Shown: positions 21,881 through 33,518, numbered from the stretch's first letter. The stretch: 64,000 bases of DNA from Symbiodinium natans (GCA_905221605.1 CAJNDS010002498.1:310001-374000); one strand, 5' to 3'. Program-made: numbers and translations. The notes: generated by a model not told the origin, from the sequence alone.

Positions 21881-23104
21881 CTAGCGCAAGCAGAGCTGTG
21901 TGTGGTTCTGATGCCTGCACTGCGGTTTTCGCTGGAATTCGGGGAGACCGTTTGGGGCGTGGGTCTGTTGGAACAGCCATTGCAAGCTCAGCAGCAGGAG
22001 GCGGGGCAAGTTTCAGAGATGCAAACTGTAAGGCTGAGGACTCCTCATTCGAGAGACCGCTCGGAAATTGCACATCTACAAGACGGAGACGGAGAGATAT
22101 GTGGAGACTTGCTGCTTATAGCAGAGTGGTCTGAAACCGGTGTGAAGCTTCAACTGCACTCCGTAAGATCTTTGACTATGTCTGTTTCGCGACTCTACGA
22201 ACTTAAAGGTGGCAGTGGTCCTGGAGAATCCAATGGCTGGCTGCTCCAAATATGGGGGTCTCCTTCTGTTCGGATGTCAGAAGGCATTCCATTCTGCCGC
22301 ATGGGGTTGCGATGTGCCGTCCCGGTGCCATTCTCGGCGGACATGCTGTACCTGGAGCGCCCAGTGGAGCTCCAATGGCCTGAGACATGGTTATCCAAAG
22401 GTCAGGATGGCGTGCCTTCCAAGGCGGAACATGAGGTTCGACAGGAGGCAACGATTGCCACACGGTGTCGTCATGCCATGTTTGAAGGCACTTCGCCCAA
22501 TACAGTTACAGCTCGCAGCTTGAAGCATTGGGCAGACCTGGAAAGTTGGTTCTTGTTTGGCCCTCTCTACGCGAGGTATGACGATGAGCTGCTGCCAATC
22601 GATGAAGCCACAGCGCTGCATGCAGATGGTCAGCTGGCGCTTACCCTGGAGGCGCTTCATGAGCTTCGACAGGATCAAGACTATATCGCCTGCCATGCGA
22701 GTGTTGTGCGCTTCATCCTCCTTTCTTGGGGCTGGGACGCAGAGAGCGGAGAGCTGGTGAATGCCGACGTCCATGCCGGCCAGGGTTGGGCAGCCAGTGG
22801 TCAGCATGCCTGGCGTCTTCGTCATCTCTGTCTGTCATGCTGGCTTTTGGGCCAAACTGAGCTACGGCAGTCCTGCAACGACTTTGTCCTTACGCTTGGA
22901 GCCAAAGCACCCTGGAGCGAAGATGGGCGCTCGGAAGCAGAGTTCACCCTGGGGCGGTATGGGGACCATGCTGCGGTCGAGGCATTTTGGGATGCTCGTC
23001 TTCCTCCCAGCCGCTGCCTTAGTTGGCATCTTGATGTCATGCTTGCAAGCGAAAACACATCAGTGATGAGGAGAGAGTGGCCAAGGTTGTCCCGCAAAGG
23101 GTGA
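21881..23104 (+). CDS. Protein with OGFr-like segment
   Basis: A single open frame runs from 21881 (just after a stop and a CGTAG acceptor-like site) to a TGA at 23104. The first ATG is at 21911, giving about 397 residues. Residues about 255-325 read VVRFILLSWGWDAESGELV and, after a gap, QHAWRLRHLCLSCWLLGQTE. They resemble the conserved opioid growth factor receptor (OGFr) domain: a helix ending in an FYG-like turn, then W..H..LRITRIL..L..LG. The match is by eye only, and the upstream half of that domain (YIQWLFP) is poorly matched. No signal peptide or membrane segment is obvious. The frame may be one long exon of a larger gene. Confidence 0.5.
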   Translation, partial: LAQAELCVVLMPALRFSLEFGETVWGVGLLEQPLQAQQQEAGQVSEMQTVRLRTPHSRDRSEIAHLQDGDGEICGDLLLIAEWSETGVKLQLHSVRSLTMSVSRLYELKGGSGPGESNGWLLQIWGSPSVRMSEGIPFCRMGLRCAVPVPFSADMLYLERPVELQWPETWLSKGQDGVPSKAEHEVRQEATIATRCRHAMFEGTSPNTVTARSLKHWADLESWFLFGPLYARYDDELLPIDEATALHADGQLALTLEALHELRQDQDYIACHASVVRFILLSWGWDAESGELVNADVHAGQGWAASGQHAWRLRHLCLSCWLLGQTELRQSCNDFVLTLGAKAPWSEDGRSEAEFTLGRYGDHAAVEAFWDARLPPSRCLSWHLDVMLASENTSVMRREWPRLSRKG

Positions 23105-24399
23105 GCGCACTCTGTTGGGAATTCTGCGTGCCGACGATTATGCGATCGATGCGCTGCTACCAGCAATCTGGTAGGCTGTCAAACAGCTCCAGGCGACAAG
23201 ACGGGCCGATCGCAGATAGGACTAGATACAGAAGGGCAAAGCACTGCGTTCACTCATAGAGCAGGGCATCACGAAACACGGCTGCCACCCACAGAGCTTT
23301 CTCCAAGATGGCGAAGTTTCGACTCAAAGGACGGCAACTTTCGGCTACTGGAAGCCTGCTCTTGCACGGACGTCGAGAATCGGACATACTCGGACCAAAG
23401 TCAGCACTACAGCACCGCCCGCGTGATTCCTGTCTGTCCTGCTATGGCAGCATGAACCAAAGATAACCAAAGCTTTGGGCATCAGTGCAAAGCGATCAGA
23501 GAATCAAAAGCGAGACGAGCAAATTGTCATTTGTAGCGTGTGCCGATCTGTTTTGACGACTTCTCCTTCCAACACGGTCTGGAGTGTTGAATCTGGAGTC
23601 GCTGGCGATTCTTGAGCCAGGTCACGGCAGATCTCCCCTCTTTGAATTGGACATCTCCGGCCTCTTCGCGCTGCAGGTGCCCAGATGTGCTCAAGTACTC
23701 TCAGAGCAGGTGTTCCCCCAAAAGCCGGACTCAGAATCTTGCAGATGCGAATAAGAACGGGACTCAGGCAGAAGTGGCCACGGCTCCCAGCTGGCTCGAG
23801 CACTCATGTCACAGACCAAGAGCAGAACCCAGCCATCCCGTGAACCGGAACTGCAGAATCTATCAGAAGCTACAAACTGGACAACTCCTCTGAGCTCCTC
23901 TGCATGTCTGAGACGGCATGTGCTGCGGATCCAGCCTTGCCCACAGCCGTGAGCAGCGACGCCACTTGCCTGAGCACCGCATCAAAACGAACACCCTGAA
24001 CCTTGAGCCCCGTACCCGAAGTGCCCCTAAGCCTGCAACCCCTGTACCCCCCTAACCACCCAACCTGAGACCCCGCAACCCTAAGCCCCGACCCGCACGC
24101 CGAGCCCGAAGCCTTCCAACGGAAACCTGGGCTGAGGCGAGCACCCAACCCATGACGGAAACCCGCCTAAAGCAGCCCAACAAATCGATGAAGTGATTGA
24201 GGTGGACGAGTGATATTAGTTGGTAGAGGAGGAGGACAAGTGATTTTGACAAACGGTTGACCAAAAGAAACAAACCCTTGAACTCTTCACCAAACGATTT
24301 AACCTGTCCAGTCAGCCTGCTGGAGTGTGCTTCGTTGCGTCCTGCGTGCGTGATGTGTACGTTCTTCTCGTGTTTCTGCGTGAAAGAGCGAGCTCGCAT
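23105..24399. other. No supported gene
   Basis: Contains a C-rich stretch at 24000-24100 with scattered CCCTAA words, possibly a decayed telomere-like or C-rich repeat. No coding signal was recognised. Confidence 0.4.
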
Positions 24400-24840
24400 T
24401 TCTGGCGCCTAAACTGTAGGGCGACGAAACCGTGCGCAAGGCAGAGTTCCAAAGCTTAGCGCTGCTTCGTTGATGGTCGACGGCATACGTGCTGGTCTGA
24501 AGCGGTGCACGCTAACTGTTGCTTCCGCTTCTGCTGCTTCGGCTTCTGCTGCTTCGGCTTCTGCTGCTTCGGCTAGGAGGAGCAGCAGAAGGAGAGGGAG
24601 CAGGAGGAGAAGGGGGGAAGTGGGCGACGTCGACGGCCACGGCCACGGCCATGGCCGGCGACGGCGATTGCGATGCTGGTGGCGGTGATGGTGCTGACTG
24701 TGTGTGGTGCTGGTGACTGTGCGGTGGTTGTGGTGGGTGTGGTGGTGGCGGTGACGGTGTGGTGGTTGTGGTGGTGATGATGATGGTGACGATGACGAAT
24801 GCGAAGCACTGCTGGTGGCATAAGCATGAGTAGCTGAGGC
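24400..24840. repeat. Triplet-biased low-complexity region
   Basis: GCTTCTGCTGCTTCG is repeated three times at about 24533-24577, followed by GGAGGA, GGCCAC and GGTGGT runs. It produces long Ser-, His- and Leu-rich frames on both strands, which I treat as artefacts. Confidence 0.75.
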
Positions 24841-26059
24841 ATTGCCTGCTCCCTTGCCAACGTTGCATGAGGCTGGGACAGTAGGAAGTCGGTTGTCAGC
24901 ACAGGGTTTCACGATGGCTCACGTCACTGGGCTACAACGCATGCAACGCCAAGGGCGGAGAAGGCTTTTCACAGAATTCTTTGACGGCAGCGGTGGGCGC
25001 CTGAAGGGTGTGGCGTGTGAAATCATTAGGCGTTCGCCTGAGCTGACTTGTTCCTAATCTTGTTTCGCTTGGAATAGAACTGGTGGCAGCTGCTGCCGTT
25101 GGAGCCGACAAAATTCACGCGAGTGGTGGCCGCATCCTCAGACGGCTCTGGCACACGAAGCTGAGCGCAGTACATGAACACATCAGAACCGTTTGCGGAA
25201 AGTTTTAGCGTGCCACAGTTTAGCCTGAGGTCTTTGATACAGAGACATCAGGGTTTAGCAATGACGACGAAATCTTAGAGATTGGCGCAGTCGAGCTGGA
25301 GGCCAGGAGAGGAAGGTGGTCTTTGTCTTAGTGGGCTGTTCGTTGTCTGATCTTGGGGGCGGACCAGTATCATGCAAGCAGGGAGGCTGTCATTGCACGT
25401 AGCCAGCTGCCATGTTCTGTCGAGCGGACTCTGTGGAAGTCAATCCTAAGCTGCATAGAAGGGAGACATGCATTTATGCTCGGGAATTGTTCCTTGTCTA
25501 GTTGAACGGTCCTGTGAGCGTTTATCCAGAGCGTGAGCTTGGCTTAGTGGCGCCCTTTGGTGCTCTGCTAAACAGCTGCAGATCAACATGGTGGCAGCTT
25601 GGGGATGCCCGTGGAGAGCTCCTGCTCTTACAGCGGCGGCCGTTTGCACGCAGGGATCTGCAGGGAATGCACGCGGATGCAAGCGACACTGGGCAACATG
25701 CAGCTGTCCTCAAATGCCACGAAGCTGACGATTCTCCCCCTGCGGACAGAAATCTTAGACATTAGGGTTTAGACTTGAGACTGGGCTGTGGCGACAGCCC
25801 CAACTCAAACAAAACCTCAGTTGCCGCACTTCCCTGGAGGTGCAACCACCAGTTGAAGGTCCACAGCCCAACCTTCTGCTAAACTCTTAGATGCCAGTTG
25901 GGGTTCACGGCTCCTGCAAAGCAGACTTGGCCAAGGCCCATCCCATTACTCAACGCTGAGTTCTACTGGCGTCTCCTTCCACAGCAGGCATCTTACAGTA
26001 GGTGCAACAGATGGGTGTTCTGTTGGTGTTCTGTTGTGACCGCAATATCGGGGCAGTTT
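24841..26059. other. No supported gene
   Basis: A frame at 25502-25765 (GELLLLQRRPFARRDLQGMH) is mildly protein-like but has no paired splice signals. Confidence 0.3.
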
Positions 26060-26279
26060 TTCCTCAGAGGCCTTCTGAGACCAACGCGGACCATCCACGC
26101 AAAGGCCGCTGAGGTCAATGGTCTGGACGACGATTTGCTGGCAGCCCTTTCCTCAGATCTCGTCCAGTTTCAGTTATGTTCTTAGAAATGAAGAGCATGA
26201 AGAGCTCTCTACCCTGCAGGCTGCGGCGCCGAGAAGAACGGCACTGCAGAATTTCCTCCGCTTTCTTTCAGGCTTCAAG
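26060..26279 (+). CDS. Two candidate exons, unknown protein
   Basis: The first block (about 26060-26175) follows TTCCTCAG and reads RTIHAKAAEVNGLDDDLLAA and SSDLVQ. The second (26220-26279) follows CCTGCAG and reads APRRTALQNFLRFLSGFK, ending AAG|GTGCGG. A second frame is open across the latter, so the pairing is uncertain. No family was recognised. Confidence 0.33.
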
Positions 26280-26529
26280 GTGCGGGGGTAGTGAGGAATA
26301 GAGCTCATCAGACTGCTGCCTCCTTGCCAACCTCACCAAGTATGCATGGGAATCACATTCGGCACTCACACCAGTGAATGTCGACCATCTCCGGCCACCT
26401 CGCTCCTAAGCTAAGTGCGCAGAGGAGCCTTTCATGCTGGAGCAAACAGCCTTGATCGCGCACAATGCCGCTTTCGACATCAGGACCACTAAGCGGCCTT
26501 GCGTATGCTTGCGTGTAGTTTTCAAGCAG

Positions 26530-26719
26530 TTTTAAGTGTGTCCAAAGCGGTGTTTACGCAGCTGTCTTGGCCCAATGTTTTCAATGAAGCACTCTCCACT
26601 CTCCAGCAACACGGGGCTTGCCCCTCAGGGCTGTTGCGGCTGTCGCACTGCAGCGTGTGCAAGCGTGTGCTCTTTGGGACGCGTGACCTTGGCATGCCCT
26701 TGGCCTTTGTTGCCTACAG
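26530..26719 (+). CDS. Candidate exon, unknown protein
   Basis: The frame contains SKAVFTQLSWPNVFNEALST and CSVCKRVLFGTRDLGMPLAF and ends CCTACAG|GTCATG. It is protein-like with one CxxC. It may belong to the coiled-coil gene that follows, but no join was shown. Confidence 0.33.
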
Positions 26720-27089
26720 GTCATGTCGCAATCCTGGGACCCTTCCATAGTCCACTACACAGCATGTTGTGGGAAGTGACTGCTGCTTCGGTGCCACTAC
26801 CGAATTCATCTGGACATAAGGCTTGCACTCCGGAGAGGATACGGAAGGAGATTGCCAATTGCTACCTGGCAGATGGTACACATGCAGATGCGGCCTATCA
26901 TGCCTGTGCCGTGCTAGTATGTACATGCAGTTGGCGAGGCATCAACTGTTGTGCTCATCCGTAAGTCGCTGGAGTGTGCTACGCTTCGGGCGAGGCGAAA
27001 ATGGAATTCTGGCTGCGGAGCACAGAGGTGAAAAGCAGGCACGGTACGGATCTGTCTTGCAGAGGTCATCTCTGAGTCCAACTTGCCAG

Positions 27090-28068
27090 GTCTCACGCGA
27101 GAAGAAGCGACTTGAGGAAGTTCTCGCGACAAGAGCAGAGATGCTAGCAAATCACGAGAAGGCCTTTGACATCGCCGGGTTGCTTTGCGCATGAGAGATG
27201 TGTCATGATGTGTCGAGACGTGCCACTGGAAACCGCAAGGACTTGGCCAACATGGCGGAGGACTCCCTGTTTGTGAGGGTGGGGGGAACGGGTGTGGCAT
27301 GCCCGGCCCTGAAGGAGCACGCCGTTAGCCTGGCAGCAATGGTGTCTCGGCCGCATGGACTGGGGTTTTCACTGCTAGGTGAGCCTGTTTCTGGACCTAC
27401 CACGAAAATTATTGGTATCAATGTTCTGCTCGTACTACTGCCTATCGTATACATGCAGTTGGTGAACATTCGTCTTGTTTTTCAACAGATATGTACTTTT
27501 TTCATGGTATGCCATTCCTTTAGCATCCCGTCTCAGATGTTCCCGAACGCTGGGAAACCCCGAGTGAAAGCCTGCGGAGCTGTTTGACCAGTTTCTGTCG
27601 CTGAGAATGCTGACAACGTGAAAAAAATGCTGTAAAGATGCTAGCATGTTAGACTAGTGGATTTTATAGGAATTATACTGTTACTGCTCGGGGTTGACTC
27701 CTCAAGCCCGATGGCTTCGCCGCGCAGTGCACCGGCTTCAGGTTGAGAAGCGCTAGATTGCTGCTTAGTAGCCAGATTTTGTTGAGCCCTTGAGGTTCGC
27801 AAAGCTGAGCTGGAGCTCAATGACAGCCTCGGTGCACAGGACAACGCCATCAAAGAGTGAACCTTTGCTATTGAATGATAGGTCCGAGGGATGTTTCAGC
27901 ATTTTCTAACTGTGTGCTCAAGCTGAACTGCGAGGCAATCAGCTTGAGGTGTCTTGGTGCTGACTTAGCATCCAAGGCAAGACTTTGTTCGACAAGGCCG
28001 CGGAGATACAGCAGCGCAAAGCTATCCTTGAGAAAGAGGTCAAGGAGCTGTACCGACACTCAGATTGA
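27090..28068 (+). CDS. Coiled-coil protein, multi-exon
   Basis: Exon 27090-27161 follows TTGCCAG and reads VSREKKRLEEVLATRAEML. It ends AAG|GC and joins in phase across a 78-bp GC-AG intron to 27240-27378 (DLANMAEDSLFVRVGGTGVA, HAVSLAAMVSRPHGLGFSLL; ends CTAG|GTGAGC). Exon 27795-27856 reads VRKAELELNDSLGAQDNAIK. A short block near 27915-27949 reads QAELRGNQLE before GTGTCT. The terminal exon (27982-28068) after GGCAAG reads FDKAAEIQQRKAILEKEVKE, LYRHSD and TGA. The heptad-like, Glu/Lys-rich pieces point to a coiled-coil structural protein. At least one exon between 27378 and 27795 is probably missing from this model. Confidence 0.55.
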
Positions 28069-29177
28069 ATGTCGGGTAAGCGAACGCCCGATGCTCGCTT
28101 CTGGGCACGTCCCAAAACGAAGATCATCGAACCTTCGCTTCGAAAACGGGCGCGGGCTTTTTTCAGTAACACGCAGGCGATGAAACCCCTCCCCCAGTAT
28201 TGACTTCATCGTTTGTGACGCTAAATCATGATTTCTTATTCTGATGCCGTAGAATGTGGCTTGGGGTTCGAGACCTCTACAAGGTTCTACTGTTCTGACC
28301 TGAAGCTCCGGCCGGCCTGGCAACCCTGGATCCTAAAGCCCAAAAGTCCACAGGGCCAAAGCCGCAACTTTTCTCCGGCTCCCAAGAGGGCCCCTCCCCT
28401 ACGTGATGAAACGTAATTCGTTCAACTTGGAAGCGGTAATCCGGCAAAGAGGGAGGGTTCCAGAAATCATACTCGGGTGGGGGAAGCGATCGGGGGGGGG
28501 GGGCTGCCAGCAAGCATTGGGCTTCTCAACCTTTTTGGAGGATGCACTGCAAGGTCTGAATTGTTCCTGACACTGCTTTTGGACGCCAATGGCTGGTTGT
28601 CCTATCTTTTTCTCGATGAACGTTGTTACTGGCAGGATCCTTATTCTGTATGCCTGGATTCTGGTAATCATGATTGTTCTCTACGCGCACTGCACGGGTC
28701 CCCCCACAAGTCCGGATTTGTGGTTGGGCTCTCACTGAGGGACCGCTGAGTGAAGCACCCCCTGCAAATTTCACTTTTGGTGGGCTTTAGCCGGAAAAAG
28801 CATCCATCATCCTTGCTTCCTACCTGGTTATAGCTTCTCCAACACGGGTTCAACTCACTTTCATGATTCAAGATTCGGATGTAGATCTAGATGATCAAGA
28901 GCATGGAGTGAGGTTTTAACGCGTGGTACGCTGCCAAGACTGCAAGTGTGACCAAGCCTTCCAACCCACTAAGGTAGCTTGGACAAGCTGCAGCGGGAGC
29001 CACTTCTCAGTGCCAGATAGACAGGGTGAAGCGATGTGAGCGATGTCAAGCTTTCTGTTAAAGACTTTCTTGAAGTCTGAAGTTCTGCAAAGTTCTGCGA
29101 AGTTCCTTGATGCCTCGAGCAATCAGCAGACCTCGTACATACCCCCTATGATACCCCTATGTTTTTGTCACTTTCAG
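28069..29177. other. No supported gene
   Basis: Contains a run of 12 G at 28492-28503. Open frames here lack splice support. Confidence 0.4.
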
Positions 29178-29738
29178 GACTTCGATGAGGAGCGGGCGGC
29201 CATGATCGAGGCAGCTGAGGCGGAGGCACTGATGCGTAAGGCGAAGCTATGCCAAGGATAATAACTGATATTCATCTTCTGAATGATCTTCTGAATGATC
29301 TTCTGAATGATCTTGGGGCAGTTTTCCTGGCTTCCTTGTAGGTGCAGCAGCTGTTCAGCAACACCACGGAGCAACTCGGGGCTGCATTCAGTTTTACCCT
29401 GTTTTTTGACTCTTGCAGATGGTCTCGTTGGGTGGCGTCAGACCCTTGATTGGGCGGCTGCTTCCAACAGTTTTGGTATTTCTGAGGGTGTGTTTCAGCG
29501 CTCGAGGCAGGTGCGCAATGCTTCGCTGTTTGCCCAAGAAGTGCAGACTGATGCCTTCGCCGCAATCGACCGCATGCAGGCCAGGATCTCTGGAAACATT
29601 TTTTCGAACGTTTGGCTTTTTGTGTGTGCTGAACAGGACGAGGTCAAAGCCAACGCCGAAGTTGCAGACACAATGGCGCAGTCCAGAAGCAGGCTCAAGA
29701 TATCTCAACATACCATGGAGACACACGGAGACACATGA
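29178..29738 (+). CDS. Helical protein, four exons in phase
   Basis: The exons are 29178-29240 (DFDEERAAMIEAAEAEALMR; ends AAG|GC), 29342-29390 (VQQLFSNTTEQLGAAF; ends A|GT), 29419 to about 29600 (GLVGWRQTLDWAAASNSFGI, then EVQTDAFAAIDRMQARISGN) and from 29637 (DEVKANAEVADTMAQSRSRL; stop at 29738). The first two joins are phase-verified (phases 0 and 1). Introns include one GC-AG. A 12-bp repeat (TTCTGAATGATC, three copies) sits inside the first intron. The product is acidic and helical. It lies on the same strand 1.1 kb downstream of the coiled-coil gene and could be its continuation or a separate gene. No family was recognised. Confidence 0.58.
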
Positions 29739-30461
29739 TCCGCAGCTCAGAACATCTCAGAACCACTGTGGCGCCGATCATGTTAGTTGTTCAGTTTGAC
29801 ATGTGAGCCATCCTGGAGCCCAACATGGCCCCGTGACCGGTGCCACTCCGAAAAGTGCTCCGAAAATCCGAACGACTTGCGTTTAGTTCCAAGCGTCCTC
29901 AACCAGAGAGGCCGGGGGAGCTTGGCGACCTAGTCCAGACCATCAAGTCAAGAAAAACACCTGCCAGCCACCTCGACAAAGGGCGAAAACCAAAAGCCCA
30001 AGTCGGAAACAGAAAAGCCCCCTCCGAGAACCCCCGGACAACCCTAAAATTTAGAAATGCGATACAAGCCCGAAGAGTGGGCTCCTTTCTGTGGCATTGA
30101 TTGGGCTGCATGAGGAATGGAGTGCTAGCTGAAGCCCAAGGTATGGGCCCATTCAAACATGCAACGACGCATGCCTTGGACACCAACCCCGAATATGAGA
30201 AACGACTTTATGGTCATGTAGAGCCACGAAGAGATCCCAAAGAATACAGGTAACATAGCATGTACGTCACAATATGCAGGTTTGTCTAAAAACAGAGGCA
30301 TCGCTTGGCGCTTAGACAAACATGATGATAGGTTAAGGTTTAGGGTGGTTTGGGGTATGAATTTTGGGGTTTAAGGTTAGGTGGTTCAGTGTTTTAGATG
30401 AACGCACTTGAATCCTGTCTTCCTCTTGTTTGCATGACTCACGCCGTCTTTTCTCCGTATC
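29739..30461. other. No supported gene
   Basis: A Lys/Pro-rich frame at 29840-30100 is open but unconvincing. Degenerate GGTTTAGGG-like words occur at 30335-30395. Confidence 0.35.
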
Positions 30462-30792
30462 GTGCTGTGCTGTTTTCTGACTCGGTCTTCTTTGTTCGCG
30501 GGCTGGGTCTACTCTGTTTTCGACTCATGTTCCCGACTCACTGGTCACCCAGCAACACCAGCCAACACCGTGCCACCAGCTCCCACAGCTCCTACGCTGC
30601 CCTCCCTACCCACAGGTTTTAGGGTGTATTGGGGTGTAGGACCAGGCCGACAGGTCCGTGATCCCTCTGAGTACTGGGAATTTCTGAGCAAACCAAATCC
30701 CAAAAGACGGCAGTCGCGACAACCGACAGCCGCGCCGCGACCAAGCCCATTACCGGCCACAATCAGCACTTTAGACATCCCCCTCGCAGCGT

Positions 30793-31030
30793 CCTCCCAC
30801 CCTCCCACCCTCCCACCCTCCCACCCTCCCACCCTCCCACCCTCCCACCCTCCCACCCTCCCACCCTCCCACCCTCCCACCCTCCCACCCTCCCACCCTC
30901 CCACCCTCCCACCTCCCACCCCCCCCCCCTCCCCACCCTCCCACCCTCCACCCCCCACCCCTCCACCCTCCCCACCCTCACCCTCCCACCCTCCCACCCT
31001 CCCACCCTCCCGCCCTCCCGCCCTCCCCAC
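30793..31030. repeat. 8-bp minisatellite CCTCCCAC
   Basis: About 16 perfect units are followed by degenerate ones. A + frame (30462-31190) crosses it with Pro-rich TLPPSHPP repeats, and a minus frame with Gly-rich repeats. The + frame is mildly protein-like upstream (VRDPSEYWEFLSKPNPKRRQ), so the repeat might lie in a coding exon, but this is not supported further. Confidence 0.9.
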
Positions 31031-31282
31031 TCCCACCCCTTCTTCACGCCCTCGTCCTCAACGACTCAGTGCTGTAGGGTTGCGGACTGGGGTAACGTGC
31101 AGCGCACAATCAAGCTGGGCTTTGCAATCAGTCCGCAGCGGGGGCTGGGCGGATGTGCGGCGTGGCATCGATTCGTGCCTGCAGGTTTGATGCCCTTCAC
31201 CAAGTTGCGGCCAGCCACACGATCAAGGGCATCTCTGAGAATCATTTTGTTAATGCTTCTTGGCTGAAGATACAGACCAACA

Positions 31283-31468
31283 ATGGATATGTCACATATG
31301 TCCAACACACCTGCCCCAGGAGAAGTCGAAGATCATGCGCCAGTGGTGGAGTTCTTGGGAAGGTCCGCGGCGCGTCTGGCAATCGTTTGCTTTGTCTCGC
31401 AGTCTCGCTGCCTGGTGCTGGGAGGCCACGTCGGTTCGCTTTCTCCGGGGCCGCCTTCCCTGGCACAG
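31283..31468 (+). CDS. Candidate first exon, unknown protein
   Basis: An ATG at 31283 opens MDMSHMSNTPAPGEVEDHAP, followed by VVEFLGRSAARLAIVCFVSQ and SRCLVLGGHVGSLSPGPPSL. The exon ends in phase 0 at ACAG|GTGCTC. The middle is hydrophobic. Overlapping frames on both strands are also open. No partner exon was fixed, though 31788-31982 (WKALPDVSQAQWHRSVFVD, stop 31982) follows a TTTTCAG acceptor on the same strand. Confidence 0.4.
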
Positions 31469-31982
31469 GTGCTCTTTGGAGTCTTTTGAGTCTTTTGAGT
31501 AGGCTGAGTAGGCCCATCTAGGTTGTGCAAGAGGACCGTGCAGAATAGAGCCGACTGCACTGGCCAGATCACCGCATCGCGGCCAGACACGCCCATGGTC
31601 CCATCTCAAAATCGGCCAAGGCATCGTCAGCATGCGGACTGACCGATTAGGGGCTCCACAGAGACGTTTGGGACAATCTGCAGGTCTGTTGAGCTTGCCC
31701 GACAGAAAGCAGAGCAACAGCAGTGGCCTTGGCTGCTTCTATCTGCTCCCTGTGATCATCTAGTCTAGTCTATGTTAAGCTTTTCTTTTGGACCTTTTCA
31801 GGTCGAGCCGTAGAGCCTGGAAGGCTCTACCTGACGTCTCGCAGGCACAGTGGCATCGTAGCGTCTTCGTCGATTGCAAGTCGTGTGGGACAGCAGTAAT
31901 GGGTCAAGGTGGTCTTGTGTATCTCTTGTGGCTTGCCAGGAGGCTCGTCCCAAAACGGCGCCCTGACAGTGCCGTGCAGTAA

Positions 31983-32564
31983 ATGCAGTGCTGGAGCTGG
32001 GTGGAGTCTGATATAGTCATATAGTCTGATACAACGTGATACACCCACACTTTTTCGTCCTCCAAGAAAGGTTTCACTGACCGCCTGCCATCAAATGGAA
32101 GGTGAGTTGCATTGTCAACTTAGTGACCTAGGGCCATCCCATGCCGTCCCAAAACGGATGATGGCACAGTCAGGTGTGCCGCAAGCTAAATTCAACACGT
32201 GAGCTAGCTGCGCGATCTCAGGCCGCGCACTTGACGGATGGTGTTAATGCCTTCAGCGGTGATCCGCTGGTGTTGTAGCGGGCATGAGATGTCAGCAAAA
32301 GGAAGCGCATCTAGCTTGCCGGCGTTTCCTGCAAGAATGTTGCAAAGCTGGGCCGCTGCTTTTGCACCGAACTCCCTGAAATCCTAAAAGCCACGAGGAT
32401 GCTCGTCAACGATTTGCAGCGCTGCGGGCTTCTGAGTTGTGGCGACAGGCGAGGTGAGCACTGGACGCAGGGAAGACCAGCTCGAGTGTGGACAGTTAAG
32501 GTACAATCCACGTGTAGCTCAAGTTAAAGTTTGATTTCTGTGCAGATGCTGTGCCTCTTCTCCA
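31983..32564. other. No supported gene
   Basis: Nothing coding or repetitive recognised. Confidence 0.4.
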
Positions 32565-32849
32565 ATTAGGCATAATCCCTTCCCCCTAATACTAAAACCC
32601 CCCCCCCCCCCCTAATTCTGAAATTCGTCTGGGCCCGAAAAATATTTAAAATTAGGGGGGGTCTAAATCCTAAAACCTGAATTCCGAAACCTAATAATGG
32701 CTCAACTCAAGAACTCAAGGGCGAAGGCCCTCAACCCCCCCCCCCTAATTCTCAAACAGGTTTAGTATTGGGCTGGCTGCCGGGGGGGTCCGGGGAAAAT
32801 AATATTTAAAATTAGGGGGGGTTTTAGTATTAGGGGGAAGGGATTAGGC
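32565..32849. mobile_element. MITE-like element with terminal inverted repeats
   Basis: The left end (TAATCCCTTCCCCCTAATAC, then TAAAACCCCC) is the reverse complement of the right end (GGGGGTTTTAGTATTAGGGG, then GAAGGGATTA), giving about 30 bp of terminal inverted repeat. The 7-bp word ATTAGGC occurs at 32565-32571 and 32843-32849 and may be a target-site duplication. Inside, a C-run followed by CCTAATTCT and a block AAATATTTAAAATTAGGGGG each occur twice, so a related element may be nested. It is under 300 bp and codes for nothing. It is non-autonomous if it is a transposon. Confidence 0.7.
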
Positions 32850-33518
32850 CCGAGGTGCAATGGGTCGGCCTCATAACCCCCGATTCGACCCGTAGTTTCC
32901 CGATGAAGGGGGTGGGCCCACCCCTTCGCTGTGCTTGCACTCATCACAGAGAAGAGCTGGCACAGGTTGCGGCAACATCTTTTTTGCCACTACCTGAGCA
33001 CTGGACGTGCACTCTTGCACTCTACTGGTTTCCGGGTTGTTCAACCGTTGCACGCCTTGCTTTGTCACCCCCCAAAGCTTGTCACCAAGGCAGCGCCGAG
33101 GCCTTCGGTGCCCTGAGGCATTTGCTTAGCATCTTAGCATCTTCCTCCTGCTTCGTGTTGAGTTCTGAGCGGTCATCTGCTGGACTCTGCGCTGTGTTGC
33201 AAGAAATGAAGACGTGGGGCATGGGAACGCGTTCAGTTGCCTCCCTTCGAGCTCAAGAGGCCCTCAAGCCCAAGAGATCTGACAACAGCATGCTGCTCGG
33301 CTCGCAGATGGAAGGGCCCGCATGTCAAGTGAGCACAGTCTCCGAGCGCGGCATGCGCAGCCTCCGTTGAGGCTACTTGCTTGGCATCACAGACGGTGGT
33401 CCAGGCAGCGTCAGGGCCTTAGCCTGGGGCACTGAAAAAACCCATCTGACATCATTGTCTGGCTTTGCGGCTTGGCACCGGCTCAGCGAGATGAGCAGAC
33501 GAACTTGTAGTAGCTGAG
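32850..33518 (+). other. Open stretch with one candidate exon
   Basis: A frame from 32855 to 33370 is open. Its later part, about 33180-33328, reads LQEMKTWGMGTRSVASLRAQ and EALKPKRSDNSMLLGSQMEG, then meets a CAA|GTGAGC donor. It may be an exon of an unidentified + strand gene. Confidence 0.33.

Noticed and set aside
24409-24912. A 167-residue minus frame rich in His, Thr, Ser and Pro
   Set aside because: It follows GGTGGT and GAGGAG triplet repeats, and all six frames are open and biased.
30545-31036. Gly-rich minus-strand protein with GGWEGGRV repeats
   Set aside because: It is a direct reading of the 8-bp CCTCCCAC minisatellite.
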